NCBI RefSeq assembly: GCF_013410115.1
Contig: NZ_JACCCV010000002.1
Span: forward strand, 558,001 to 622,000
DNA length: 64,000 nucleotides
Reading direction: 5' to 3'
Origin: Tunturiibacter gelidiferens
GTDB lineage: Bacteria > Acidobacteriota > Terriglobia > Terriglobales > Acidobacteriaceae
Made by a program: the position numbers and the translations under genes. Of the stretch, positions 45,199 to 56,438 are shown in pieces; the stretch's first letter is position 1, and each line of letters starts with the position of its first letter. The notes beneath the pieces were generated by a model that worked only from the letters and a program-made list of their open reading frames with translations, was not told the DNA's origin and did not search any database.

Positions 45199-47384
45199 GC
45201 GACCTCCTGCCATGCGGCCTTCGCCTTCACGCCAAACTCACGATGAACCTGCGTCAGCTTCTCCTTCACCAAGGCAAGCTCCATCCCCATCCCTTGGCTA
45301 GCCTCATCCTGATCGATCAACGTTCCGGTCGAAACATCCAGCACCTGCCGCACGACCATGCCGCCCCGCTGCGCTCCTCCCACACTGGCATCGCCACAAA
45401 TTAGCACCGTTACCATCGTTTCCTCGCCGGCATGACGGGCAGCCTCCATCTCCATCAGCACATTCCCTTCATCTCTCAGCGGCAGCAGCTCGCCGCGATA
45501 CTGCAGCAACGGCCTCCCACCCGCATACTCAATCTGTCCCAGCGGAACGCTTTCAATCCGCTCCACCGCATCCAGCGGCAACGCTGTTCTCTCTCTCACT
45601 CGATCCTCAAAGATCAGGAATGATGTACCCGTGGCCTCCTGCACCGCAGCCTCTCCCGCTCCAATCTCGGCAACCTCCTCTTCAATTGGCTTCACTCCTG
45701 CACGCGCAGCAGTTGCACCGATATCCAGAATCAAAGCGAGCGTTCCATTCCCCAGCACTGTCGCGCCAGAGAACAAGCCGATCTCTCGCAGCACCGGCGA
45801 AAGCGGCTTCACCACAATCTCCTCAGGAGACATCAGGTCATCAACTACCAGACCGTACCTGCAACCTTCGGCCTCAAGCACCGCCAGGTAGTGTCCCTTC
45901 GATTGGTCCGGATTATCAGCCTCCAATCCAAGCAGCCGGTCCAGCCACACCATTGGCAACAGACGCTCTCGCAGCCGGTACAGTTCGGACGAACCAATTC
46001 GCTGCACCACCTGCGCAAACTCTCGCTCCGGTATGTCCACCAGCTCCACCAGCGTGCTTTGCGGCAGCGCAAACGCCTGCCCTCCGCTCTTCACCACCAG
46101 CGAAGGAACAATCGCCAGCGTCAGCGGCACCCTCAGGCGCAGCGTAGTCCCCACACCCCTGCGCGATTCCACCTCAACGCTCCCGCCAACCTTCTCCACA
46201 TTGGCGCGCACCACATCCATGCCGACGCCGCGCCCGGAGACCGTAGTCACCGCAGCAGCTGTAGAAAATCCCGGCAGGAAGATCAGCTGCAACGCCTCCC
46301 GCTCCGACATCCCCGCAGCATCTTCCGCCGTTACCAGGTTGCGTTCGATCGCCTTCTGCAACACCCGCTCGATCGGAATCCCGGCGCCATCATCTTCAAT
46401 CTCAATGACTACGGATCCACTCTGGTGAAATGCCTTCAGCCGCAGACACCCCTCAGCCGACTTCCCCGCCAGCACACGGTCCGCAGGAGACTCGATCCCA
46501 TGATCGACCGCATTCCTCACCGCATGGGTCAGCGGATCCTTGATCGCCTCCAGAAGACTCTTATCTAGCCCCGTCTCCTGCCCGCTGAACTCAACCCGCA
46601 CCTCACGTCCGCACGTCCGCGCAAGATCCCGCACCATCCGCGGAAACTTCCCAAACAGATTCCCTACCGGCTGCATCCGAGCCTGCATCACCGTCTCGCG
46701 CAGATCCGCCGTAACGCTATCCAGCCGCCGTGCCAGCTCAGGAAAGTTTGCCGCCTCCATCCCGCTCTGCAGCATCTGGTTGCGCGTCAACACCAGCTCG
46801 CCCACCAGGTTCATCATGCGGTTCAGCACATCCACATCAATCCGCAGTGTCTTATCCGCGCTCGCCTTCTCGGTCACCACGGTCGGCTGCAAAGCAGGCG
46901 GGGCGCTACTGTTCGAAGCAACCGGCGCAGCACCCTCTAGCTTGGTCGTCTCCACCAGCGCGATCTGCGGAGCCTCGATCTCCGGCAACTCCGCAGGCAC
47001 CTGCCCGTTCAACATCGCCAGTTCCGCGATCAGCTCGCCATCTTCATCACCTGCCCGCGTCCCTTCACTCCCGGTCTCTTCGATCAGCCCCAGAATTGCG
47101 CGCAGTCCATCCATCAGGCGAAGCAGCCCGCTGATCAGATCCGAGCTCACCTCGAGCTTGCCGTCCCGCAGCGACCCCAGCAGGTGCTCTCCCGCATGCG
47201 CCAGCTTCTCCAGCCGATCGAATCCCAGAAAACCCGTCGTCCCTTTGATCGTATGGACGGCGCGGAAGATCTCACCCAGCAATCCAGCATCGTCAGGCCG
47301 CATCTCCAGTTCGGTCAGGCACCGTTCCATCCGGTCCAGACCCTCCTGGCTCTCCGCAATAAACTCTTTGGTTAGCTCGTCCAC
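45195..47384 (-). CDS. cheA: Chemotaxis histidine kinase CheA
   Basis: About 729 residues. The HPt domain has phosphorylated His44 in AVHTIKGTTGFLGF. A low-complexity linker (residues ~115-175) takes the place of a recognisable CheY-binding P2 domain. Dimerisation (DVLNRMMNLVGELVLTRNQM) and ATPase (HAVRNAVDHGIE, IEDDGAGIP, GRGVGMDVV) domains follow. Unusually, two CheW-like domains close the protein (around IVPSLVVKSGGQAFALPQST and again after TSFLIFEDRVRERTALPL). The start is a GTG at 47384 with AAGG upstream; the frame reaches 47450. First gene of the che operon, divergent from cdd. Confidence 0.93.
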   Translation of the reverse strand: MDELTKEFIAESQEGLDRMERCLTELEMRPDDAGLLGEIFRAVHTIKGTTGFLGFDRLEKLAHAGEHLLGSLRDGKLEVSSDLISGLLRLMDGLRAILGLIEETGSEGTRAGDEDGELIAELAMLNGQVPAELPEIEAPQIALVETTKLEGAAPVASNSSAPPALQPTVVTEKASADKTLRIDVDVLNRMMNLVGELVLTRNQMLQSGMEAANFPELARRLDSVTADLRETVMQARMQPVGNLFGKFPRMVRDLARTCGREVRVEFSGQETGLDKSLLEAIKDPLTHAVRNAVDHGIESPADRVLAGKSAEGCLRLKAFHQSGSVVIEIEDDGAGIPIERVLQKAIERNLVTAEDAAGMSEREALQLIFLPGFSTAAAVTTVSGRGVGMDVVRANVEKVGGSVEVESRRGVGTTLRLRVPLTLAIVPSLVVKSGGQAFALPQSTLVELVDIPEREFAQVVQRIGSSELYRLRERLLPMVWLDRLLGLEADNPDQSKGHYLAVLEAEGCRYGLVVDDLMSPEEIVVKPLSPVLREIGLFSGATVLGNGTLALILDIGATAARAGVKPIEEEVAEIGAGEAAVQEATGTSFLIFEDRVRERTALPLDAVERIESVPLGQIEYAGGRPLLQYRGELLPLRDEGNVLMEMEAARHAGEETMVTVLICGDASVGGAQRGGMVVRQVLDVSTGTLIDQDEASQGMGMELALVKEKLTQVHREFGVKAKAAWQEVA

Positions 47385-47470
47385 ACACCTTATATCGGGC
47401 GCAGAGCGGTAACCATGAGGCGCCCCACCACTTGCTATCGCTCCCCGCACCCGATAGCCTCACTCACATC

Positions 47471-47896
47471 ATGTCCTCCCAACCCTCCGCCGACGCGCTC
47501 ACTCCCGCAGAAATCGCCAGCCTGCAGCAGCAAGCCGCCGCCGTTGCCCATCACGCCTACGCCCCCTACAGCAACTTCCGCGTCGGCGCCGCCCTCCTCC
47601 TCACCGACGGTACTATCGTAACCGGCTGCAACGTCGAAAACGCCTCCTACCGCCTCACCACCTGCGCCGAGCAGACCGCCATCACCTCCGCCGTCGCCCT
47701 TCGCGGCCCCGGCATCCGCATCCGCGCCATCGCCGTCGCCAACCTCAACGCCACCGCCAGCCAGCCCTGCGGAGCCTGCCGCCAGACCATCTACGAGTTC
47801 AGCACCCCCGACACCATCGTCTTCTTCCCCGCCGAAGCCGGCTCCATCGCCCACGCCACCATCGCAGAGCTCTTACCCGCGGCCTTCCTCCTCTAA
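47471..47896 (+). CDS. cdd: Cytidine deaminase
   Basis: A 141-residue zinc enzyme of pyrimidine salvage, turning cytidine and deoxycytidine into uridine forms. Zinc ligands and catalytic Glu are in TTCAEQTA (Cys65, Glu67) and QPCGACRQ (Cys100, Cys103), the Cys-type tetrameric class. The N-terminus AHHAYAPYSNFRVGAALL is diagnostic. The ATG at 47471 is chosen because 13 further codons upstream do not fit the family. Pyrimidine phosphorylase follows 28 bp later, making a two-gene salvage operon. Confidence 0.94.
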   Translation: MSSQPSADALTPAEIASLQQQAAAVAHHAYAPYSNFRVGAALLLTDGTIVTGCNVENASYRLTTCAEQTAITSAVALRGPGIRIRAIAVANLNATASQPCGACRQTIYEFSTPDTIVFFPAEAGSIAHATIAELLPAAFLL

Positions 47897-47924
47897 AATC
47901 GTAACCCATACTGATACATATCCA

Positions 47925-49328
47925 ATGACCCAGACCATCCATCCCCTCGACGTCGTCCTCCACAAGCGTGACGGCCGCGTCCTCACCGACGCACAGATCC
48001 AGGCCTTCATCCACGCTCTCGTCCAACGCACTCCCGAAAAACAGCTCGTCACCGACGCCCAGATCGCCGCCTTCCTCATGGCCGTCTTCCACCGCGGCCT
48101 CACCGCGCAAGAACTCGCCACCCTCACCTCCTCCATGCGCTACTCCGGCGAGACCTTCGACGCCGCCCCCCTCCACACCTTCACCGTCGACAAGCACTCC
48201 ACCGGCGGCGTCGGCGACAAGACCTCGCTCCTCATCGCCCCCATCCTAGCCGCCGCGGGCCTCGCCTCGCCAACACCGTCAGGAATCCCCGGCATCTGCG
48301 TCCCCATGATCTCCGGCCGCAGCCTCGGTCACACCGGCGGCACACTCGACAAGCTCGAAACCATCCCCGGCTTCAAAACCCAACTCACCCTCGACCAGAT
48401 CTTCCTCTCCCTCGAAAAGTGCGGCGCCGCCCTCGTCGGCCAGACCCCGCGTCTAGTCCCCGCCGACCGCATCCTCTACGCCCTCCGCGATCACACCGGC
48501 ACCGTCGAATCTCCCTACCTCATCACTGCCAGCATCATGAGCAAAAAACTAGCCGAAGACCTCAACGCCCTCGTCCTCGACGTCAAAACCGGCAGTGGCG
48601 CCTTCATGCCCACTTACGACCAATCGAAGCTCCTCGCCAAACTCATGGTCCAGACTGGCGAATCCTCCGGCACCCGCACCATCGCCTTGCTCACCAATCA
48701 CGACGAACCCCTCGGCCGCTTCGCCGGCAACTGGATCGAAGTCTGGGAGTGCGTCGACATCCTCCGCGCCAAACGGACGGAAGACCGCCACCCCATGTCC
48801 GCCGATCTCATCCATCTCTCGAACATTCTCGCCGGCTGGATGCTTCATCTCGCCGGCCACGCCGACAGCCCCGAAGAAGGAGCAAAGCTCTCCGACGAGA
48901 TCCTCCTCAGCGGCGCAGCCTTCAAAGCCTGGCTCAGAATCGTAGCCATCCAGTGCGGCGACGTCTCCCTCTTCCACGACCCCGCCGCGCACCATCAGCC
49001 CACTGCCTCCCGCACCCTCACCGCAACCCACTCCGGATACCTCGCCTCCATGGACTGCAAACAAGTAGGCTGGGCCGTCCAACGACTCGGCGCAGGCCGC
49101 GCCAAACCCGGTGATCCCGTCAGCGCCCACGCCGGTATCGAGATGCATGCCAAGCTGGGAGACCCGATCAAAGCAGGCCAGCCCCTCGTCACCCTCTTCA
49201 GCGAAGACATCTCACTACTCGACGAACCCGAGAGCATGCTCCGCGAAACCATTCACATCGCAGCGAGCCCGCCTGAACTCCAGCCTCTCCTCCGCGAAGT
49301 CATCACGAAGAACACTCTCTCTTCCTGA
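47925..49328 (+). CDS. deoA: Pyrimidine-nucleoside (thymidine) phosphorylase
   Basis: A 467-residue enzyme cleaving thymidine or uridine with phosphate. Family segments are VDKHSTGGVGDKTSLLIAPI, PMISGRSLGHTGGTLDKLE, and LVLDVKTGSGAFMP (phosphate and base binding). A C-terminal PYNP domain has DPVSAHAGIEMHAKLGDPI. It cannot be fixed by eye whether it prefers thymidine (DeoA) or both pyrimidine nucleosides (Pdp). Directly downstream of cdd on the same strand. Confidence 0.93.
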   Translation: MTQTIHPLDVVLHKRDGRVLTDAQIQAFIHALVQRTPEKQLVTDAQIAAFLMAVFHRGLTAQELATLTSSMRYSGETFDAAPLHTFTVDKHSTGGVGDKTSLLIAPILAAAGLASPTPSGIPGICVPMISGRSLGHTGGTLDKLETIPGFKTQLTLDQIFLSLEKCGAALVGQTPRLVPADRILYALRDHTGTVESPYLITASIMSKKLAEDLNALVLDVKTGSGAFMPTYDQSKLLAKLMVQTGESSGTRTIALLTNHDEPLGRFAGNWIEVWECVDILRAKRTEDRHPMSADLIHLSNILAGWMLHLAGHADSPEEGAKLSDEILLSGAAFKAWLRIVAIQCGDVSLFHDPAAHHQPTASRTLTATHSGYLASMDCKQVGWAVQRLGAGRAKPGDPVSAHAGIEMHAKLGDPIKAGQPLVTLFSEDISLLDEPESMLRETIHIAASPPELQPLLREVITKNTLSS

Positions 49329-49341
49329 GTCACAGCCAACG

Positions 49342-49377
49342 CAAAAAAAGAAGACCCGGAGACTTTCGTCGCCGGGT
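49342..49377 (-). terminator. Intrinsic terminator of the 49.4-49.8 kb gene
   Basis: On the minus strand, a stem of GACCCGG/CCGGGTC (49352-49358 with 49371-49377), with an inner GAC/GTC pair and TTTC loop, is followed by seven T (A run 49342-49348 on the plus strand). It lies 25 bp past the stop of the small secreted protein gene and just after the deoA stop on the other strand. Confidence 0.8.
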
Positions 49378-49402
49378 CCGACTCGCTCGAAGAATGCAAC
49401 TA

Positions 49403-49828
49403 CTAGTTGAGCGCGATCAGAACATCGTGATTGTCGCGTACGGACGCTTCCTGCGTCTGAGCCTTGGCCCACTTCTCCTGCTTCGACGTCGGCAGGTGGC
49501 ATGTCATCGACTCGTTCGTGGTGCGAATCTCACTAAGGAAGTACTGCCCGGCGTAACGGTGGAAGACCAGCTTATTGTCCGCGGAGGCGCGATAGTCAGG
49601 CACTGTGATAGCCATCACGGCAACGCCCTTCTCTCGATCCGAAATCGTAAGCGTTCTGGGCGAGCTGGAGTCGTTGCCGATGGTGTAATGCCCGGCAGGG
49701 AGCGTGCGACCATTCACCGTGAAGTTGAAGGGAACGTTTGCCGTGACCTTATGATCCTGGGCCAAAGCGCTACCAGCGGTGGCGATACCGGCGGCGACGA
49801 AGAGTGCGATTGCAGTAAGGTTTTTCAT
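49403..49828 (-). CDS. Small secreted protein of unknown function
   Basis: A 141-residue exported protein. The signal peptide is NLTAIALFVAAGIATAGSAL with cleavage near ALAQ. The mature part starts DHKVTANVPFNFTVNGRTLP and AGHYTI, a beta-rich pattern common among small acidobacterial secreted proteins of no known function. AAAGGAG lies seven bases before the ATG, and a strong intrinsic terminator follows the stop, so it is a monocistronic and probably well expressed gene. Confidence 0.75.
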   Translation of the reverse strand: MKNLTAIALFVAAGIATAGSALAQDHKVTANVPFNFTVNGRTLPAGHYTIGNDSSSPRTLTISDREKGVAVMAITVPDYRASADNKLVFHRYAGQYFLSEIRTTNESMTCHLPTSKQEKWAKAQTQEASVRDNHDVLIALN

Positions 49829-50260
49829 GACGATCTCCTTTGTGAGATACCTCTCTCAGGTCCCGATTGGTCTCTGGATTTCGTTCTCTCCGGAGCTTCC
49901 TGTTATGCCCGGATATATTGCAACCACATGGCCAAACCAAGCCAAACTCCCGCCAATTAAGAACCCGCGTCTGTTTGCAATGAGATAGCGTCCCCGCACC
50001 CGTTCGCCGAACAACCAGGTCAATCCCCACTCAGTTCAGCTGGTATCCGAATGGTTCCCATCGGGTATCCGATCGGTTCCCACCCGCCACGTCGGTTCCT
50101 GAAATCGCCTGTTCCCACACTCATCGAGATACCTCATTGGTGGTTAGAAGACCACCATCGATATCGGCCGTTCAAAATGAAACCACTATCGGCATTGCAG
50201 TTAGAAGTTGCGACGATAGACAAGCTAGCAGAGGATCAACAGACACCTTCGCTCCGCACC
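49829..50260. other. Intergenic region with a short direct repeat
   Basis: Upstream of the small secreted protein gene. It has a 21-bp degenerate direct repeat, GGTATCCGAATGGTTCCCAT (50042) and GGTATCCGATCGGTTCCCAC (50063). A frame at 50051-50356 is not supported, since its second half lies opposite the FkbM gene. GC content falls visibly from about 50.1 kb onward. No gene recognised. Confidence 0.5.
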
Positions 50261-50920
50261 TTAGCCTTTATCCAGCAAATACAAAGCATTACCAAAACTA
50301 AGCCTCTCGTTGTGTCCTCGAAAAAACGAATACAACCCATGAAGATAGAAGCCTGATGATTTCAAGTGGTCGTCCAGAGCTGAAAACAGCGGCATATCTC
50401 TATATGCTGGAGTGAAGTACACCTCAATAAAGACAGCTTTGATCGCCCTGCGGCTAAACGTCTCTACCGCTCCGTTCAACACGCGCGTCTCTGCTCCTTC
50501 TACGTCTATTTTAAGAATATCGATCTCATGGACACGATAAGAGCTACAGATATTGTCGACGGTATCTGTCGCCACATCGATGGTTCGTCTTGCGCCATTG
50601 CCTCTCACAAGCAATGAGTTTGTATAGCTCTCATCACCAATGTTCAGTTGTGCGCTACCTTTGAGATCTGATAGAGCAAGCCGCATAGGAGTGAACTTAT
50701 AGCTGAGACAGTGCTCTAATTCCTTGAACGGCTCTGGCGCTGGTTCAAAAGACCATATATTGGCTTGTGGATACAGTCTGCGATAGTTCTTTGCGGTTTG
50801 ACCTACGTTAGCGCCCACATCGAAGATGGTAGCTGCATTCGGAATCATGCGCAGATGGTCGTCATCTGAATTGAAGGAACGAACCCCTAAGATCTTACGA
50901 ACTTTGGATCGTAATGACAT
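50261..50920 (-). CDS. FkbM family methyltransferase
   Basis: A 219-residue SAM-dependent O-methyltransferase. The SAM motif is TIFDVGANVGQTAKNYRRLY, followed by WSFEPAPEPFKELE and EIDILKIDVEGAETRVLNGA, which are FkbM hallmarks. Family members methylate sugars or polyketide-like groups. The gene is clearly lower in GC than its neighbours and uses A/T-ending codons, unlike the rest of the window, suggesting recent acquisition. No other transfer or glycan gene is adjacent, so its substrate is unknown. Confidence 0.85.
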   Translation of the reverse strand: MSLRSKVRKILGVRSFNSDDDHLRMIPNAATIFDVGANVGQTAKNYRRLYPQANIWSFEPAPEPFKELEHCLSYKFTPMRLALSDLKGSAQLNIGDESYTNSLLVRGNGARRTIDVATDTVDNICSSYRVHEIDILKIDVEGAETRVLNGAVETFSRRAIKAVFIEVYFTPAYRDMPLFSALDDHLKSSGFYLHGLYSFFRGHNERLSFGNALYLLDKG

Positions 50921-51229
50921 ACGTTCCCCTTCGATTCTTCCTCTTCATAACAAGAATGAGCCTTGTTTATTCCATCTACATGGTACGTACTCATTATTTC
51001 GGCTGAAGAGCGATGTTAAGCGATTTCTTGTCACACCTGAATAAGTGGCATCGAGCTTTTTCCGTTTATTGACAAAGGTTGCCTCGCTAAAGAGCCTGTC
51101 CTGTCTCTTGCTCCTCTTTACCTGACACCGATCTCCAGCTCAACGCAACGTGCCGGCTATTTCTACTTATTCGAGAGACAGGTCTTTTGTCGGCCGCATC
51201 AGATACACTTTCAATCAACGGAGGCCCCG
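50921..51229. other. Low-GC intergenic region
   Basis: Between the divergent FkbM gene and the FHA activator gene. It continues the low-GC stretch from 50.1 kb and probably holds the promoters of both genes. I see no strong -10/-35, palindrome or reading frame. Confidence 0.4.
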
Positions 51230-53089
<1,860 letters not shown>

Positions 53090-53121
53090 TATCAAGCGCT
53101 TGCTGTCATCAGGCCCTTGCT

Positions 53122-53149
53122 GTCATCCTGAGCGCAGCGAAGGATCCCG
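53122..53149. repeat. Short hairpin repeat, copy S2
   Basis: GTCATCCTGAGCGCAGCGAA followed by GGATCCC; ATCCT pairs with AGGAT. A partial TTGCTGTCATC duplicate lies just before it at 53100. Confidence 0.75.
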
Positions 53150-53222
53150 ACACATCCCACGCACCCCATACCGCTCGAACCTTCCAGCCCAAACGCTCCA
53201 ACCGTTCCAGCTTCTCCCTGCC

Positions 53223-53290
53223 ACAAAAATCGTCATCTCGACCGAAGCTGTTCACAGTTTCATCGTGAACAGCGTAGCGGAGAGACCCCC
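53223..53290. repeat. Long hairpin repeat, copy 3
   Basis: Stem arms GCTGTTCAC (53247-53255) and GTGAACAGC (53265-53273) are unlike those of the copies at 676 and 805 but pair perfectly, and the loop AGTTTCATC differs by one base. The outer stem is 53232-53239 with 53280-53286. TTGCC-rich sequence follows up to the next short hairpin. Confidence 0.85.
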
Positions 53291-53349
53291 GCATTTGCCT
53301 TTGCCTTTGCCGTTGCTGCCCTTGCCACAGCCGTTGTCCGTTCTTCGCC

Positions 53350-53378
53350 GTCATCCTGAACGACGTGAAGGATCCCGA
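53350..53378. repeat. Short hairpin repeat, copy S3
   Basis: GTCATCCTGAACGACGTGAA followed by GGATCCCGA; ATCCT pairs with AGGAT. Preceded by a 60-bp stretch of TTGCC/GTTG words, like the 25-bp tandem array at 59.6 kb. Confidence 0.7.
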
Positions 53379-53478
53379 CGAACTCCGCCCTGCCCAAAAC
53401 CGCTCGTCCCTTTCAACCCACGCACTGCTGCCTGTTCCATATCGCCTGGGTTCATCCAGCCAACAAATCCACCTCCAC

Positions 53479-53775
53479 CTACCCGCCAGCCACCGCAGCA
53501 ATCACCAGAAACGGCTCAACCCCCTTCCCCACAGCCTCAGGCAACAAAGCCTCCGGCGGCTCATGCGACAGATCCTCCCCACATGCAAAGAATCGCAGAA
53601 ACGCCCTGCGCTTCATCGTTCCATGCTCCCGAATCGTCCCGCACAACATCGGATACTTCGCCTCTAGCGCGTCCAGCACAGAGCGCTGCGTCACCGCGCC
53701 CCCAACCTCGAGGATCACCTCGCCACTCACACCCGCCAAAGTTCGAAGATGCGCCGGCAGCAAAATACGAATCAT
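53479..53775 (-). CDS. MoaD/ThiS-like ubiquitin-fold protein
   Basis: A 98-residue beta-grasp protein: [20 protein letters not shown], then [20 protein letters not shown] and a C-terminal [13 protein letters not shown]. The terminal Gly-Gly is the feature that allows adenylation and thiocarboxylate formation in MoaD and ThiS. No MoaE, MoeB or ThiF gene is in the window. Its ATG overlaps the stop of the upstream beta-propeller gene (ATGA), so the two are co-translated. A role in sulfur transfer or as a protein tag is possible, unproven. Confidence 0.8.
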   Translation of the reverse strand: MIRILLPAHLRTLAGVSGEVILEVGGAVTQRSVLDALEAKYPMLCGTIREHGTMKRRAFLRFFACGEDLSHEPPEALLPEAVGKGVEPFLVIAAVAGG

Positions 53776-54929
53776 GCGAGCGTCCGCGACTCAGAGGACA
53801 AGGGCTGCGACCCCGAATCCAAGGTCTGCACCTCTACCGACAACACCGCCGGCAGATCCCGCACAATCGGCGTCCAGCTGTCTCCGCCATCGGAGGACCC
53901 ATACACCTGCCCTCCCGTCGTGCCAAAGTAAACCCCGCACTCGTCCAGTGAATCCACCGCCATTGCGTCGCGCAGCACATTCACATAACAATCCTTCTGC
54001 GGCAGCCCCTTCGTCAGCGCCTCCCACTCATTGCCGCCCGATCTGCTCCGATAAACCCGCAGTCTCCCATCCAGCGGAAAGTGTTCCGAGTCGCTCTTGA
54101 TCGGCACCACAAAGACCGTCTCCGGCTCATGCGCATGTACATCAATCACAAATCCAAAGTCCGTTGGCAGATTCCCGCTGACCTCTCGCCACGAATCGCC
54201 TGCATTGTCACTGCGCATCACGTCCCAGTGCTTCTGCATAAACAGCACTCCAGGCCGGGACGGATGCATCGCGATGTGATGAACACAATGCCCGACCTCC
54301 GCCGTCGGATCAGGAATCTGCTCCGATCGCAGCCCCTGGTTAATCGGCTTCCACGTCTTCCCCGCGTCGTCCGTTCGAAATGCACCTGCCGCCGAAATAG
54401 CAATAAAAATTCTCGCCGGATCACTCGGATCAAGAATGATCGTATGTAGGCACATGCCACCCGCCCCCGGCTGCCAGTGCGGCCCCGAACCATGCCCACG
54501 CAACCCCGACATCTCCTCCCAGCTCCCTCCCCCGTCCGCCGACCGAAACAGCGCCGCATCCTCCACCCCCGCGTACACCTCATCCACATTGCTTAGCGAA
54601 GGCTCCAGATGCCACACCCTCTTGAACTCCCACGGATGCGGCGTCCCGTCATACCACTGGTGGGTCCCCGGCACCCCGTCGTAAAGAAACTTGTTCCCCG
54701 CCTGCACCCACGTCGCCCCACCATCATCCGACCGCTGAATCACCTGCCCAAACCATCCACTCGACTGCGACGCATACAAACGGTTCGGATCAACCGGCGA
54801 TCCCTTCACGTGATAAATCTCCCACCCCGCAAAGTGCGGCCCCGTAATCTCCCACCTCTCCCGCTTCCCATCTGAAGTCATCACAAAAGCGCCCTTGCGC
54901 GTGCCAACCAGCAATCTCACCTTGCTCAT
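53772..54929 (-). CDS. BNR/sialidase-like beta-propeller protein
   Basis: A 385-residue protein with several Asp-box (BNR) repeats: [32 protein letters not shown] and SSDGGDSW, each marking a propeller blade. No signal peptide is seen at the N-terminus ([20 protein letters not shown]), so it appears cytoplasmic, unlike most Asp-box glycosidases. No sialidase catalytic Arg triad is evident. Its stop overlaps the start of a MoaD-like gene, an arrangement I believe recurs in other bacteria. It may be a scaffold or a binding protein for that partner. Confidence 0.8.
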   Translation of the reverse strand: MSKVRLLVGTRKGAFVMTSDGKRERWEITGPHFAGWEIYHVKGSPVDPNRLYASQSSGWFGQVIQRSDDGGATWVQAGNKFLYDGVPGTHQWYDGTPHPWEFKRVWHLEPSLSNVDEVYAGVEDAALFRSADGGGSWEEMSGLRGHGSGPHWQPGAGGMCLHTIILDPSDPARIFIAISAAGAFRTDDAGKTWKPINQGLRSEQIPDPTAEVGHCVHHIAMHPSRPGVLFMQKHWDVMRSDNAGDSWREVSGNLPTDFGFVIDVHAHEPETVFVVPIKSDSEHFPLDGRLRVYRSRSGGNEWEALTKGLPQKDCYVNVLRDAMAVDSLDECGVYFGTTGGQVYGSSDGGDSWTPIVRDLPAVLSVEVQTLDSGSQPLSSESRTLA

Positions 54930-55118
54930 CGTCCGCTCCTCTCAGCATCTGTCACCGACACCCTGCCTCTGGTGAATACGATCACGGCCCTTTTTTGTTC
55001 ACGCCAATGTACCACCAAGCCCGCTCCGCTAAGGAAATCCCTAGGCCCCTCCCCTCCCACCCAGTACACTCAACCAAAGCAATCACACTGCCTCCATCTC
55101 GCAGTAGGAGCAAAGCCT

Positions 55119-56357
55119 TTGTCTCGATTCACCGGTCTGCTCGGCCTCATCACCTTCCTCGGCCTCGCCTACGCCTTCTCCACCAATCGCCGCGCTATCC
55201 GCTGGCGCACTGTGGTTTGGGGGCTCAGCCTGCAGATCGTCTTCGCCTTCCTCGTCATCAAATGGAACGCCGGCCAGGCCATCCTCCGCAACATCTCCAA
55301 CGTCATCACCTCACTGCTCGCCCACTCGGTCGACGGCTCCTCCCTCGTCTTCGGACAGCTCGGCATCCCCGGTCGCCCCTTCGCTGTCCTCGCCTTCGCC
55401 GTCCTTCCCACCATCATCTTCGTCAGCGCCTTCTTCGCGATCATGTACCACATTGGCCTCATGCAGCACATCATCCGCATCGTCGCCTGGATCATGCAGC
55501 GCACCATGGGAACCTCCGGAGCCGAATCCACCAACGTAGCCGCCAGCATCTTCATGGGCCAGACCGAAGCCCCCCTCACCATCCGTCCCTTCCTCGCCGG
55601 CGCCACCCGTAGCGAGCTCATGGTCATCATGACCTCCGGCATGGCTCACGTCTCCGGCGGCATCATGGCCGCCTACATCAGCTTCGGCATCAACGCCCAA
55701 GACCTTTTATCCGCCGTCATCATGACCGCACCCGGCACCATCCTCATCGCCAAGATGCTCGTCCCCGAAACCGAAGTCCCCGCCACCATCGGCACCGTCC
55801 ACATGCCGCCCAACGAAGAACACAAAAACGAAAACTTCATCGCCGCCGTCGCACGTGGCACCATCGACGGCGGCCGCCTCGCCTTCAACGTCGCCATCAT
55901 GCTCATCAGCTTCGTCGCGCTCGTCGGCCTCTTCAACGCCATCATGCTCGGCATCTCCAACTTCCTCTGGGCACACGGCCACATCCCCTTCCCCCACTCC
56001 CTCAACGCCATCCTCGGCGTCGCCGGAGCGCCCATCGCCTGGCTCATCGGCGTCCCATGGCACGACGCCCACACCATCGGCAACCTCCTCGGCACCCGCA
56101 CCATGATCAACGAGTTCGTTGCCTTCACCCAGCTCGGCGCCATCAAGTCCACCCTCTCCCCGCGCACCTTCTCCATCGCCACCTTCGCCCTCTGCGGCTT
56201 CGCCAATGTAGGCAGCATCGGCATGCAGATCGGCGGCATCGGAGCCCTTGTCCCCAACCGCCGCAACGACCTCGCCCAGCTGGGCCTCCGCGCCATGCTC
56301 GCCGGAACCATGGCCAACCTCATGTCCGCCAGCATCGTCTCGATGCTCATCAAATAG
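55119..56357 (+). CDS. Concentrative nucleoside transporter (NupC/CNT family)
   Basis: A 412-residue inner-membrane transporter importing nucleosides with protons or sodium. It has about ten hydrophobic segments, and family segments include GTSGAESTNVAASIFMGQTE (residues ~130) and MTSGMAHVSGGIMAAYI. I start at a TTG with TAGGAG eight bases upstream; the frame is open to 54972 but the extra 49 residues have no membrane character. It fits with cdd, deoA and punA in the same window as nucleoside salvage, though it is transcribed separately. Confidence 0.93.
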   Translation: MSRFTGLLGLITFLGLAYAFSTNRRAIRWRTVVWGLSLQIVFAFLVIKWNAGQAILRNISNVITSLLAHSVDGSSLVFGQLGIPGRPFAVLAFAVLPTIIFVSAFFAIMYHIGLMQHIIRIVAWIMQRTMGTSGAESTNVAASIFMGQTEAPLTIRPFLAGATRSELMVIMTSGMAHVSGGIMAAYISFGINAQDLLSAVIMTAPGTILIAKMLVPETEVPATIGTVHMPPNEEHKNENFIAAVARGTIDGGRLAFNVAIMLISFVALVGLFNAIMLGISNFLWAHGHIPFPHSLNAILGVAGAPIAWLIGVPWHDAHTIGNLLGTRTMINEFVAFTQLGAIKSTLSPRTFSIATFALCGFANVGSIGMQIGGIGALVPNRRNDLAQLGLRAMLAGTMANLMSASIVSMLIK

Positions 56358-56438
56358 CCCTATTCATTCCCCAGGTGCCACCGTAAAATTCTCTCTTCAG
56401 AGTGACCGTTCGATTGTTGCCGAGGGAGCATCGCAGGA

